Shown in pieces: positions 34,424 to 42,853 of a stretch of 64,000 bases of DNA. Each line of letters starts with the position of its first letter. Positions within the stretch are counted from its first letter, which is position 1. This DNA is from Clostridiales bacterium. GTDB lineage: Bacteria; Bacillota; Clostridia; Oscillospirales; Butyricicoccaceae. The translations under genes and the position numbers were made by a program. The DNA lies in NCBI GenBank assembly GCA_004555915.1, contig SFJM01000008.1:1-64000 (forward strand), in the 5' to 3' direction. The notes beneath the pieces were generated by a model, which did no database searches, was not told where the DNA came from, and was given only the letters and a program-made list of their open reading frames with translations.

Positions 34424-36749
34424 TCTGACCTTACTGGATGGTGCCATGGGTACCATGCTGCAGGCAGCGGGGCTGGGACTGGGTGAACGGCCGGAAATTT
34501 TCGGCATGCAGCACCCAGACATACTGGAACGCATCCAGCGCAGCTATGTGGATGCGGGAAGCCGTGTGATTTACGCGAATACCTTTGGTGCCAATGCACA
34601 TAAGCTGGCCGGAACCGGATATACCGTTGAGGAGCTGGTTTCCAAAAATATTGCCATTGCGAAGCGGGCAGCAGCCGGACAGGCAAAGGTTGCACTGGAT
34701 GTGGGCCCGCTGGGCGAGCTGATGGAGCCATTGGGTACCTTATCCTTTGCGGATGCCTATGACATGTATGCACAGATGGTACGGGCAGGCGAGGCAGCCG
34801 GTGCGGATCTCGTGGTGTTTGAAACCATGACCGACCTGTATGAGGTCAAGGCTGCCGTACTGGCGGCAAAGGAGCAGAGCAGCCTGCCGGTCTGGGTGAC
34901 CATGAGCTTTGAAGCTACCGGGCGTACCTTTACCGGTACCACGGTTGCCAGCATGGCGGCAACACTGGATGGGCTGGATGTTGCAGCTATGGGCATCAAC
35001 TGCTCGCTGGGGCCGGAGGAAATTTATCCGCTCATTGCAGAAATGCGCAAGTGGACGGACAAGCCGCTGATTGTCAAGCCGAATGCGGGACTTCCTGACC
35101 CGGCAACCGGCGGGTATGAGATGGATGCGGCAGAATTTGCCCGGCAGATGACCAAATTCCCGGAGCTGGGTGTTTCCATTCTGGGCGGCTGCTGCGGCAC
35201 CACGCCGGACTTTATTGCGGCGTTAGCCCAGTTGCCGGATGCGGTGGAGGATATCCGGCCGGAGCGGAGGCGGTGTGTGTGCTCTGCCAGCCATATGACG
35301 GATTTCGATGGCGTCCGTGTCATCGGTGAACGCATCAATCCGACCGGTAAAAAGAGGTTCCAGCAGGCACTGCGGGAACGGGATTTGAATTACATCATGG
35401 AGCGTGCCATTGAGCAGCAGGATGCCGGTGCGGATATTCTGGATATCAATGTCGGCCTGCCGGGCATTGATGAAGCGGAAATGATGGTACAGGTGGTGAA
35501 AGCAGTCCAGAGTGTTGTTTCACTGCCATTACAGATTGATTCCTCTGACCCGGAAGCGATTGAAGCCGGCCTGCGTGCCTGCAACGGCAGGGCAATTGTC
35601 AACTCGGTCAATGCGGAGCAGGACAAGCTGGATACGATTCTGCCCATTGTCAAACGGTATGGCGCGGCAGTTGTGGGCTTAACCATGGATAAATCCGGTA
35701 TTCCGCAGACGGCGGAGGCACGGTTTGCCATGGCGGAAACCATTTTGGAAAATGCGTTAAAGCACGGCATTCCAAAGGAAGATGTGCTGATTGACTGCCT
35801 GACACTGACCATTTCCGCCCAGCAGGAGCAGGCGGTGGAGACGCTCAAAGCCGTGCGCATGGTACATGAACAGCTGGGCCTGCACTGTGTGCTGGGTGTC
35901 AGCAATATTTCCTTCGGCCTGCCGGAGCGCAACAACATCACCACCAGCTTCCTGACCCAGGCCATGTACTGCGGTCTGGACCTGCCCATCATCAACCCGA
36001 ATCTGAAGCCGATTATGGATACGGTGGTTTCGTACCGGGCGCTTTCCGGTGAGGATGTGAATTGTGAAGCCTATATTGAACGGTTTGCCAATGTGGAGCC
36101 GGAGCAGAAGGTATCAGCAGCACCGAAGGAAATGACGGTGGAAACCGCTGTGCTCAAGGGCCTGAAGCAGGAAACGGCAGACCTGACCGAACAGCTGCTG
36201 GAAACCATGTCCGAGCTGGATGTCATCAATCAGAAGTTGATTCCGGCGCTGGATGTGGTAGGCGAGAAATATGAAAAGCAGCAGATTTTCCTGCCGCAGC
36301 TCATCAATGCCGCCAATGCGGCCTGTGCGGGCTTTGACCTGATTAAGCTGCGCATTGCAAAGCGCGGCGGGGAAAGCGTTTCCAAGGGCAAGATCATTAT
36401 GGCAACCGTTGAGGGAGATATCCATGATATCGGCAAGAACATCGTCCGGGTGGTGCTGGAAAATTACGGCTATCAGGTCATTGATCTGGGACGGGATGTG
36501 CCGGTACAGAAGGTTGTGGATGCCGCGATTGCGGAGGATGTCCGTCTGGTGGGCCTGTCTGCCCTGATGACCACCACTGTGGATTCCATGCGCCGGACAA
36601 TTGAAGCCCTGCGTGCCTCCGGCCATGACTGCCAGGTTATGGTAGGCGGCGCAGTGCTGACAGCAGACTATGCTGCGGAAATCGGCGCGGATTATTATAC
36701 AAAGGATGCCAAGGCATCTGTGGATGTGGCAAAGAAAGTGTTGGGATAA
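34416..36749 (+). CDS. metH: Cobalamin-dependent methionine synthase without activation domain
   Basis: This 777-residue enzyme methylates homocysteine from methyltetrahydrofolate through cobalamin. The homocysteine-binding domain is at about 1-290 (zinc cysteines in GINCSLG and GGCCGTTPDF), the pterin-binding barrel at about 300-560 (RINPTGKKRFQQAL, LDINVGLPG), the cap at about 570-655 and the cobalamin domain from about 655 with the axial-histidine motif GDIHDIGKNIV near residue 670. E. coli MetH (about 1,220 residues) has a fourth SAM domain; here the upstream gene supplies it. ATG 34416 lies within the end of that gene, after GGAAGGTGG. Confidence 0.95.
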   Translation: MNNLTLLDGAMGTMLQAAGLGLGERPEIFGMQHPDILERIQRSYVDAGSRVIYANTFGANAHKLAGTGYTVEELVSKNIAIAKRAAAGQAKVALDVGPLGELMEPLGTLSFADAYDMYAQMVRAGEAAGADLVVFETMTDLYEVKAAVLAAKEQSSLPVWVTMSFEATGRTFTGTTVASMAATLDGLDVAAMGINCSLGPEEIYPLIAEMRKWTDKPLIVKPNAGLPDPATGGYEMDAAEFARQMTKFPELGVSILGGCCGTTPDFIAALAQLPDAVEDIRPERRRCVCSASHMTDFDGVRVIGERINPTGKKRFQQALRERDLNYIMERAIEQQDAGADILDINVGLPGIDEAEMMVQVVKAVQSVVSLPLQIDSSDPEAIEAGLRACNGRAIVNSVNAEQDKLDTILPIVKRYGAAVVGLTMDKSGIPQTAEARFAMAETILENALKHGIPKEDVLIDCLTLTISAQQEQAVETLKAVRMVHEQLGLHCVLGVSNISFGLPERNNITTSFLTQAMYCGLDLPIINPNLKPIMDTVVSYRALSGEDVNCEAYIERFANVEPEQKVSAAPKEMTVETAVLKGLKQETADLTEQLLETMSELDVINQKLIPALDVVGEKYEKQQIFLPQLINAANAACAGFDLIKLRIAKRGGESVSKGKIIMATVEGDIHDIGKNIVRVVLENYGYQVIDLGRDVPVQKVVDAAIAEDVRLVGLSALMTTTVDSMRRTIEALRASGHDCQVMVGGAVLTADYAAEIGADYYTKDAKASVDVAKKVLG

Positions 36750-36754
36750 AATAC

Positions 36755-38533
36755 ATGGAGTTACGTGACTATTTAAAGTGCAACCTGCTGCTGTTTGACG
36801 GCGGCATGGGTACTTATTTTGCCGAGAGAAACCATTCGGTCGGCAGTGGCTGTGAGCTTGCCAATCTGAGCCAGCCGGAGCTGATTGCGGATATTCATCG
36901 GGAATATCTGGAGGCAGGCTGCCGGGCAATCAAGACCAATACCTTTGCCGTCAACCGTGTCAGCTTTCAGGGCAATGAAGAACTGGTGGAAAAGACCATC
37001 GCTGCCGGCTGGAAGCTGGCGACAGAGGCAGCGGCAAACTACGATGCCTTTGTCTTTGCGGATATCGGAACGATTTCCAGCCTGCCGGAATCCATGGATA
37101 TCCGGCAGGAATACCGGTATGTGGTAGACTGCTTCCTGCAGCAGGGCGCAAAATATTTCCTGTTTGAGACCAATGCCAACGCGGATGGCTTGAAGGAAGC
37201 GGCGGAATATATTAAGGTAAAGGTGCCGGATGCCTATGTCATCACCACCTTTGCCATCCAGCCGGATGGGTTTTCCCGTGACGGCAGCTTTGCCGCCAAC
37301 CTGCTGGAGGAAATGAAGGGCTGTAAGGCTGTGGATGCCATCGGCTTTAACTGTGTGTGCGGTGCAAGGCATATGCTGGAGCTGGTACAGGGACTGGACC
37401 ACAGCCATGTCACGCTGGCACTGATGCCGAATGCAGGTTATCCGGTAGTCATTGACAATCGTTCGTTTTATGAAGGTGATCCGGGATATTTCGCCGCACA
37501 GCTGAAGGAAATGGCAGACGAAGGTGCTGTGATTCTGGGCGGCTGCTGCGGCACCACCCCGGCGCATATTGCGCAGGCGGCAGCAGCACTGACCGGACAG
37601 ACCCGGAGCATGCCACGGGTGCGCAAAAAGGCCTCTGCCGAAACCGCGGATACCCTGCCGGACAGCCTGTTCTGGGAAAAGCTGCGCAAGGGAAAAAAGG
37701 TCGTTGCCGTGGAGCTTGACCCGCCTGCGGATGTCAACCTGACCAAATTCATGAACGGCGCCTGGATGCTCAAGGGTGCCGGTGTGGATATCATCACGAT
37801 TGCGGATTGTCCGATTGCCCGGGCACGGATGGATTCCAGCCTGCTGGCCTGCAAAATCCGCCGGGAGCTGAATCTGGATGCCCTGCCGCATATGACCTGC
37901 CGGGACCGTAACCTGAATGCCACCAAGGCATTGCTCATGGGACTGTATGCGGAGGGCGTGCGCAATCTGCTGCTGGTGACCGGTGACCCGATTCCCACGG
38001 CGGAACGGGATGAGGTCAAAAGCGTATACCAGTTCAATTCCCGCAAGCTGGCAGCCTTTGTCTCCGGGTTGGGACAGACGGCACTGCCCACACCGTTCCA
38101 TCTGTTCGGTGCACTCAATGTGAATGCGCTGAATTTTGATGTCCAGCTCCGCCTGGCAAAGGAGAAGCTGGAAAAGGGCATGATTGGCTTCCTGACCCAG
38201 CCGGTTCTCACGCCGGAGGCATTTGAAAACCTGAAACGGGCACGGAAGGAGCTGGATGGCTATATCCTGGGCGGTATTATCCCGGTTGTCAGCGCGAGAA
38301 ATGCCCGTTTTATGGACAGTGAAATCAACGGCATTCGTGTGGACGACAGGGTAACACAGCTGTATGAAGGCAAAGGCCGTGCAGAAGCGGAGGATCTGGC
38401 CGTAGAGATTTCGGCGGAGATTGCAAAACAGATTGCGCCATATGTGGACGGTTATTATCTGATGACACCGTTCCAGCGCACAGGGCTGATCTGCCGGATT
38501 CTGGAAAAAATGGAGCAGGAGCAGCTGCAATGA
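36755..38533 (+). CDS. Homocysteine S-methyltransferase / methylenetetrahydrofolate reductase fusion
   Basis: This 592-residue fusion of YitJ type has an N-terminal homocysteine methyltransferase barrel (about 1-285; zinc cysteines in GFNCVCGARHML and GGCCGTTPAHI) and a C-terminal MetF-like flavin reductase (about 305-590; VVAVELDPPAD, LLLVTGDPIP, GFLTQPVLT). The reductase makes methyltetrahydrofolate, the methyl donor for MetH upstream, so the operon holds both supply and use. The N-terminal domain might also move methyl groups from another donor such as methylmethionine. The ATG is five bases after the metH stop, with a weak ribosome binding site. Confidence 0.92.
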   Translation: MELRDYLKCNLLLFDGGMGTYFAERNHSVGSGCELANLSQPELIADIHREYLEAGCRAIKTNTFAVNRVSFQGNEELVEKTIAAGWKLATEAAANYDAFVFADIGTISSLPESMDIRQEYRYVVDCFLQQGAKYFLFETNANADGLKEAAEYIKVKVPDAYVITTFAIQPDGFSRDGSFAANLLEEMKGCKAVDAIGFNCVCGARHMLELVQGLDHSHVTLALMPNAGYPVVIDNRSFYEGDPGYFAAQLKEMADEGAVILGGCCGTTPAHIAQAAAALTGQTRSMPRVRKKASAETADTLPDSLFWEKLRKGKKVVAVELDPPADVNLTKFMNGAWMLKGAGVDIITIADCPIARARMDSSLLACKIRRELNLDALPHMTCRDRNLNATKALLMGLYAEGVRNLLLVTGDPIPTAERDEVKSVYQFNSRKLAAFVSGLGQTALPTPFHLFGALNVNALNFDVQLRLAKEKLEKGMIGFLTQPVLTPEAFENLKRARKELDGYILGGIIPVVSARNARFMDSEINGIRVDDRVTQLYEGKGRAEAEDLAVEISAEIAKQIAPYVDGYYLMTPFQRTGLICRILEKMEQEQLQ

Positions 38534-38544
38534 ACAGACAATAC

Positions 38545-38576
38545 AAGCCGGTTTCCTGGATGAAACCGGCTTTTTT
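38545..38576 (+). terminator. Terminator of the methionine operon
   Basis: AAGCCGGTTTC pairs with GAAACCGGCTT, with a T-run to 38576. Confidence 0.92.
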
Positions 38577-38592
38577 CCATAGCGTGCAAAAC

Positions 38593-38624
38593 AAAAAGAC
38601 CCTGTGCAAGTACACAGAGTCTTT
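38593..38624 (-). terminator. Terminator of the ferredoxin gene
   Basis: On the minus strand AAAGACTCTGTG pairs with CACAGGGTCTTT and is followed by TTGTTTTG. Confidence 0.85.
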
Positions 38625-38656
38625 GAGTCTATTTAGCTTTAAGTAAGCGTAGGCAA

Positions 38657-38827
38657 TTAAGCCTGGGAGATTGCACCTACCGGGCAGCCGCCAGCGCAGG
38701 AACCGCAATCGAGGCATGCACCTGCATCGATAACGTAAGAAGAATCACCCTGAGAAATAGCACCTACCGGGCACTCGCCAGCGCAGGAACCACAGCTAAT
38801 GCAAGCATCGCTAATCTGATAAGCCAT
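38657..38827 (-). CDS. Clostridial-type 2[4Fe-4S] ferredoxin
   Basis: This 56-residue electron carrier has two complete CxxCxxCxxxCP motifs: C9, C12, C15, C19 and C38, C41, C44, C48. The two halves are internally duplicated (CGSCAGECPVGAIS and CGSCAGGCPVGAIS). The size and spacing match classical clostridial ferredoxins used with hydrogenases, pyruvate:ferredoxin oxidoreductase and Rnf. ATG 38827 follows TTAGGAGG. It is a single-gene unit with its own promoter and terminator. Confidence 0.96.
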   Translation of the reverse strand: MAYQISDACISCGSCAGECPVGAISQGDSSYVIDAGACLDCGSCAGGCPVGAISQA

Positions 38828-38856
38828 AATAATATACCTCCTAAATCTTTTACTAT

Positions 38857-38884
38857 ATTGTAGCATAAATCTGAAATAAATCAA
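38857..38884 (-). promoter_or_regulatory. Promoter of the ferredoxin gene
   Basis: On the minus strand TTGATT (38884-38879), 16 bases, TACAAT (38862-38857). Confidence 0.7.
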
Positions 38885-39135
38885 CTGGAAAAAATGTGAA
38901 AAATGGCGATGAAAATAAACATTAACTAACTATATTATTGTGAGATAGTTACTATAAGGTGCAAAAGAATGATATAAATACAGAAAAAAGTATGGATATA
39001 GAGGTAAAAACAAATGGATATAAAATGAGCCTTTGTTAACTATTTTTTGAAAAATTTTTTCAGATAAAACCGTATCAAAACAGTCTGCCAATCCAAGAGA
39101 CGGCAGCAGAGGGATGGAACCGGTGGATTCTTCCA
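38885..39135. other. AT-rich intergenic region between ferredoxin and sstT
   Basis: No gene is seen. A 7-bp inverted repeat TAACTAT/ATAGTTA (38927-38933/38945-38951) lies upstream of both divergent genes and could be an operator. A weak CTGCC/GGCAG hairpin lies near 39082-39103. The base composition is much more AT-rich than the flanking genes. Confidence 0.4.
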
Positions 39136-39164
39136 TTGTCAAAAGGAAGAGAATGTGCTATGAT
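39136..39164 (+). promoter_or_regulatory. Promoter of sstT
   Basis: TTGTCA (39136-39141), 17 bases, TATGAT (39159-39164), 31 bases before the start. Confidence 0.75.
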
Positions 39165-39195
39165 AAAGGGGAAATTTCAAAGAAGGGGAAAAAAC

Positions 39196-40422
39196 ATGGG
39201 CAATTTCGTAAAAAAATGGAATGATACCAGCCTGATTCTCCGTATTGTCGTAGGTCTGGTCATTGGTATTATTCTCGCGCTTGCAGTACCGCAGGCAACT
39301 GTCGTTTCCATCTTCGGTACTGTTTTTGTCGGTGCGCTGAAAGCAATCGCGCCGATTCTGGTCTTTGTGCTGGTTATGAGTTCGCTGTCACAGGCGACAG
39401 ACGGCATCGGAAAGCGGTTCCGTACGGTTATCGGTCTGTACATGCTCAGCACGCTGCTTGCGGCAGTCGTGGCTGTGTTTGCGAGCTTCCTGTTCCCGGT
39501 AACATTGAAGCTGGCAGAATCTACCACGGATACCGTCCCGCCAAGCGGTATTGGCGAAGTGTTTACCAACCTGTTGAATAACATTGTATCTAACCCGGTT
39601 GATGCGCTGGCCAATGCAAACTATGTGGGCATTCTTACCTGGTCCATTATTCTGGGCCTTGCACTGAAAAAGCTGGCGAAGCCGCATACCAAGGAAGCAC
39701 TTCGGGATCTTTCTGACGCAGTTTCTCAGGCTGTCCGCTGGATCATCAATCTGGCACCCTTCGGCATTATGGGCCTGGTATTCACCTCGGTTTCTGAAAA
39801 CGGTCTGAGCATTTTTGCGGATTACGGTAAGCTGCTGGTGCTGCTGGTTGGGTGCATGCTTTCTGTGGCACTGATTGTAGATCCAGTGATTGCAGCCCTG
39901 TGCCTGCATCGCAATCCTTATCCGCTGGTGTTCCGCTGCTTCAAGGAAAGTGGTGTGACTGCATTCTTTACCCGCAGCTCTGCGGCAAACATTCCGGTTA
40001 ATATGGCAGTGTGTGACCGCCTGGGACTGGATAAGAATGTCTATTCCGTTTCCATCCCGCTGGGTGCTACCATTAATATGGATGGTGCTGCCATTACCAT
40101 TACGGTCATGACGCTGGCAGCAGCCCACACCCTTGGTGTCAATGTTGGCATTCCCACAGCGATTATCCTGAGCCTGCTGGCAACTGTTGCGGCATGCGGT
40201 GCATCCGGTGTTGCTGGTGGTTCGCTGCTGCTGATTCCGATGGCATGCTCGCTGTTTGGCATCAGCAATGATATCGCCATGCAGGTTGTTGCGGTTGGCT
40301 TTATCATCGGTGTGGTACAGGATTCCTTTGAGACTGCCATTAACTCTTCCGGTGACGTTCTGTTTGCGGCAACAGCAGAATTCCGCGAGTGGCAGAAGGA
40401 AGGCCGTGAGGTCAAATTCTGA
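39196..40422 (+). CDS. sstT: Serine/threonine:sodium symporter SstT
   Basis: This 408-residue member of the dicarboxylate/amino acid:cation symporter family has about eight membrane helices and two re-entrant loops. The FTRSSAANIPVNMAVCDRLGL segment and ATINMDGAAITITVMTLAAA are the transport-site signatures of SstT. It imports serine and threonine with sodium. ATG 39196 follows GAAGGGG; in-frame ATGs further upstream overlap the promoter. It is a single-gene unit with a strong terminator. Confidence 0.93.
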   Translation: MGNFVKKWNDTSLILRIVVGLVIGIILALAVPQATVVSIFGTVFVGALKAIAPILVFVLVMSSLSQATDGIGKRFRTVIGLYMLSTLLAAVVAVFASFLFPVTLKLAESTTDTVPPSGIGEVFTNLLNNIVSNPVDALANANYVGILTWSIILGLALKKLAKPHTKEALRDLSDAVSQAVRWIINLAPFGIMGLVFTSVSENGLSIFADYGKLLVLLVGCMLSVALIVDPVIAALCLHRNPYPLVFRCFKESGVTAFFTRSSAANIPVNMAVCDRLGLDKNVYSVSIPLGATINMDGAAITITVMTLAAAHTLGVNVGIPTAIILSLLATVAACGASGVAGGSLLLIPMACSLFGISNDIAMQVVAVGFIIGVVQDSFETAINSSGDVLFAATAEFREWQKEGREVKF

Positions 40423-40452
40423 TGTGCGTCTGACTGCCGCTACATGAAAACA

Positions 40453-40501
40453 AAAACAGCATGGAGCTCTGTCGAATGGCAGAAATCCGTGCTGTTTTTT
40501 T
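40453..40501 (+). terminator. Terminator of sstT
   Basis: AAAACAGCATGGA pairs imperfectly with TCCGTGCTGTTTT, followed by a T-run. Confidence 0.8.
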
Positions 40502-40534
40502 ATGTGTTGTGAAAAAAAGATGTGGTATGCAGCC

Positions 40535-41641
40535 TCAGTCCTCCGGCGGGACGGTACGGGCCAGCGAATGGTTTTTGTAGGCATCCAGATTTGTCACATC
40601 CCGGATGACAGACAGGTAATCCGGGAAAATTACCTGCTGCCCGGCATCATTGAGCTGGACTTCCAGAATCGCCTGATGCTGCCAGAACGGATAGACATCA
40701 ATTTCAAAATACAGGTTGTTTTCTGTCAGGCAGTACCGGTTTTTACGAATCTGCCGCAGGGAGGTGTCTGCATCCATCAGCAGGTGCAGGTATTCGTCCG
40801 GAGTCAGGCGCTGTTCGGTTTCGATACGCCTGCCGTCCGGGGTGGTAACTTTTTTGGTCTTGATATAGATATAATTGCCTTGACTGCCGCGCTGCCGGAT
40901 ACGGATTTCCGTATTCGGGTCCGGACTGCACAGATAGGTCTGGATGATGTCAATTTTTTTGCAGTTCGGCAGCTGCTCCAGCTGTTCCAGATCCGGCATA
41001 CGGATGATATATTTCTGGTCATCCTCAAAGGCATCTGGTTCACCGAGGAACTGGGTGATTTCATTGACCAGCCGTTTCATTTTGGTGGTAAAATCCGTGG
41101 AATTGTCAATGATACGCAGGTATGGGTGCCCTGTCCAGCAGGAGATGATCTTCTGATCCATGGCAATGGCCTGCTCCGGTGTTTCCGTGCGTGCCTTGTT
41201 GTTGGACAGGGTGTAGCATTTCGGTGCGCCCTGTGCTGCGGTGACCAGATGGAACACCGCGTCATAATTATCCCGGAAGGAAATTTCACTGCCGCCCAGC
41301 TCATGGCACAGCGAATCAAATTCCTCATTGGTCATATAGGCCTTGTTGTCCAGAATGCCCCGGTCTGCCACAATCAGGATTTTCTCATCCTCCATGTTGT
41401 CCGCCGCCATCTGGAACACCCGTTCCTTCTGGATCTGCAGGGAGACCAGTGCCTTCTGGAAATCATAATTGGTGTTTACCGTCCATGGTGCCACGCCGCC
41501 GAGAATCAGTTCGGAGGCGGTTTCGGGAATAAAGAGGACTTTGTATCCGTGCTTGGACAGGTTACTCTCAATCCAGGTCATAGCGGTGGATTTGCCGCCG
41601 CAGGGGCCACCGGTAATAACAATTTTCGTGATGGATTTCAT
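40535..41641 (-). CDS. P-loop ATPase fused to a CYTH (triphosphate tunnel) domain
   Basis: The 368-residue protein starts with a kinase-like P-loop domain (GGPCGGKST at 11-19; a possible lid region near NNKARTETPEQA) and ends with a CYTH-like domain from about 193 (EDDQKYIIR in place of ExExK, then TEIRIRQRG, YIYIKTKK, EQRLTPDEYLHLL and YFEIDVYPF). CYTH domains bind or hydrolyse triphosphates such as tripolyphosphate or ThTP; the AAA_28-like P-loop half resembles nucleoside or adenylylsulfate kinases. The substrate of the fusion is unknown. ATG 41641 follows GGGAGGG, with a consensus promoter upstream. Confidence 0.75.
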   Translation of the reverse strand: MKSITKIVITGGPCGGKSTAMTWIESNLSKHGYKVLFIPETASELILGGVAPWTVNTNYDFQKALVSLQIQKERVFQMAADNMEDEKILIVADRGILDNKAYMTNEEFDSLCHELGGSEISFRDNYDAVFHLVTAAQGAPKCYTLSNNKARTETPEQAIAMDQKIISCWTGHPYLRIIDNSTDFTTKMKRLVNEITQFLGEPDAFEDDQKYIIRMPDLEQLEQLPNCKKIDIIQTYLCSPDPNTEIRIRQRGSQGNYIYIKTKKVTTPDGRRIETEQRLTPDEYLHLLMDADTSLRQIRKNRYCLTENNLYFEIDVYPFWQHQAILEVQLNDAGQQVIFPDYLSVIRDVTNLDAYKNHSLARTVPPED

Positions 41642-41678
41642 GAGGCAATCCCTCCCATGATAGCTTTCTGATAATTTC

Positions 41679-41707
41679 AGTATAGCGGTTTCAGGGAAGG
41701 AAGTCAA
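41679..41707 (-). promoter_or_regulatory. Promoter of the P-loop/CYTH gene
   Basis: On the minus strand TTGACT (41707-41702), 17 bases, TATACT (41684-41679). Confidence 0.8.
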
Positions 41708-41719
41708 CGAAGCGAAAAG

Positions 41720-41752
41720 AAAATCCACTGCCGGAAGATGACAGTGGATTTT
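41720..41752 (-). terminator. Terminator of ldh
   Basis: AAAATCCACTG pairs with CAGTGGATTTT; on the minus strand it is followed by CTTTTC. Confidence 0.8.
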
Positions 41753-41782
41753 GGACAGATGGTTCCGGTATAAACGGATGGA

Positions 41783-42718
41783 TTACAGCTCCAGTGCATC
41801 CAGCGCATCCTTCAGGGTTTTGGCGGAACGCTGCAGCTGGCTGCGTTCCTCATCGCTCAGTGGGATATCCAGCACGGTTTCAATGCCGTTTCTGCCCACA
41901 ACACAGGGCAGGCCGATGCATACTTCGTTCAGCCCATAATGCCCGTCGGCATAGCAGGAAACCGGCAGCACACCACGTTCCCCGCGGACAATGCAGGTGG
42001 CAATGCGCAGGACAGACATGGCAATGCCGTAATAGGTTGCACCCTTGCCTTCGATGATCTCATAGGCCGCATGGCGCACGGATTCAAATAAAGTGGAAAA
42101 ATCATCGGAGATTCCCCGTCCCGCACAGTAGTCATCCAGGTCAATGCCGGAAATATTGGCACTGGACCATACCGCCAGCTCGCTGTCGCCGTGTTCACCG
42201 ATGACAAAGGCATGGACATTGCGGCTGTCCACCTTCAGCTGCTGTCCCAACAGGAATTTCAGCCGGGCGGTATCCAATACGGTACCGGAGCCGATGACAC
42301 GCTCCGGCGGGAAGCCGGAAATACGCAGGGCGATTCCGGTCAGCAGATCTACCGGGTTGGATACAATCAGCAGGATGGTATCCGGGCAGACCCGCTTGAT
42401 TTCCGTAATAATCGACCGCATGACTGCCGCATTGCGTGCCAGCAGGTCCAGGCGGCTTTCTCCCGGCTTCTGTCCCACGCCGGCAGCAATGATGACAAGG
42501 GATGCGTCGGCAAGGTCATCATAATCACCGTCAATTACCCGGCAGGGCTGGGAAAAAGCAACGCCATGGCTGATATCCATTGCCTCACCGTGAGCCCGTT
42601 TGCGATTCATATCAATTAAAACCAGCTCGGAAAACAGTCCGTGTGTTGCCAGTGTGTAGGCAGCTGCCGCACCGACACTGCCGCAGCCGATAATGCCGCA
42701 TTTCTGGGAGTTTGTCAA
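41783..42718 (-). CDS. ldh: L-lactate dehydrogenase
   Basis: This 311-residue NAD-dependent enzyme reduces pyruvate to L-lactate. The Rossmann glycines are IIGCGSVGAAAA (9-20), Q83 in GVGQKPGESR is the lactate (rather than malate) specificity residue, R89 lies in the mobile loop, D149 and R152 contact the substrate, and the catalytic H176 is in IGEHGDSE. The start appears to be TTG 42718, with AAAGGAAG nine bases upstream, because no ATG precedes the Rossmann motif. It is a single-gene unit. Confidence 0.92.
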   Translation of the reverse strand: MTNSQKCGIIGCGSVGAAAAYTLATHGLFSELVLIDMNRKRAHGEAMDISHGVAFSQPCRVIDGDYDDLADASLVIIAAGVGQKPGESRLDLLARNAAVMRSIITEIKRVCPDTILLIVSNPVDLLTGIALRISGFPPERVIGSGTVLDTARLKFLLGQQLKVDSRNVHAFVIGEHGDSELAVWSSANISGIDLDDYCAGRGISDDFSTLFESVRHAAYEIIEGKGATYYGIAMSVLRIATCIVRGERGVLPVSCYADGHYGLNEVCIGLPCVVGRNGIETVLDIPLSDEERSQLQRSAKTLKDALDALEL

Positions 42719-42853
42719 AATTCACACTTCCTTTACAAAAAAATCAATTCAATCCGGTTTCTTTAGATTCCCCAATGTGGTATGATAGTATGCATAAAAC
42801 AGATACAGAGGTATCTATGCCTCAATGAAAATAAAGAGGGTTGGTTTTGCACA

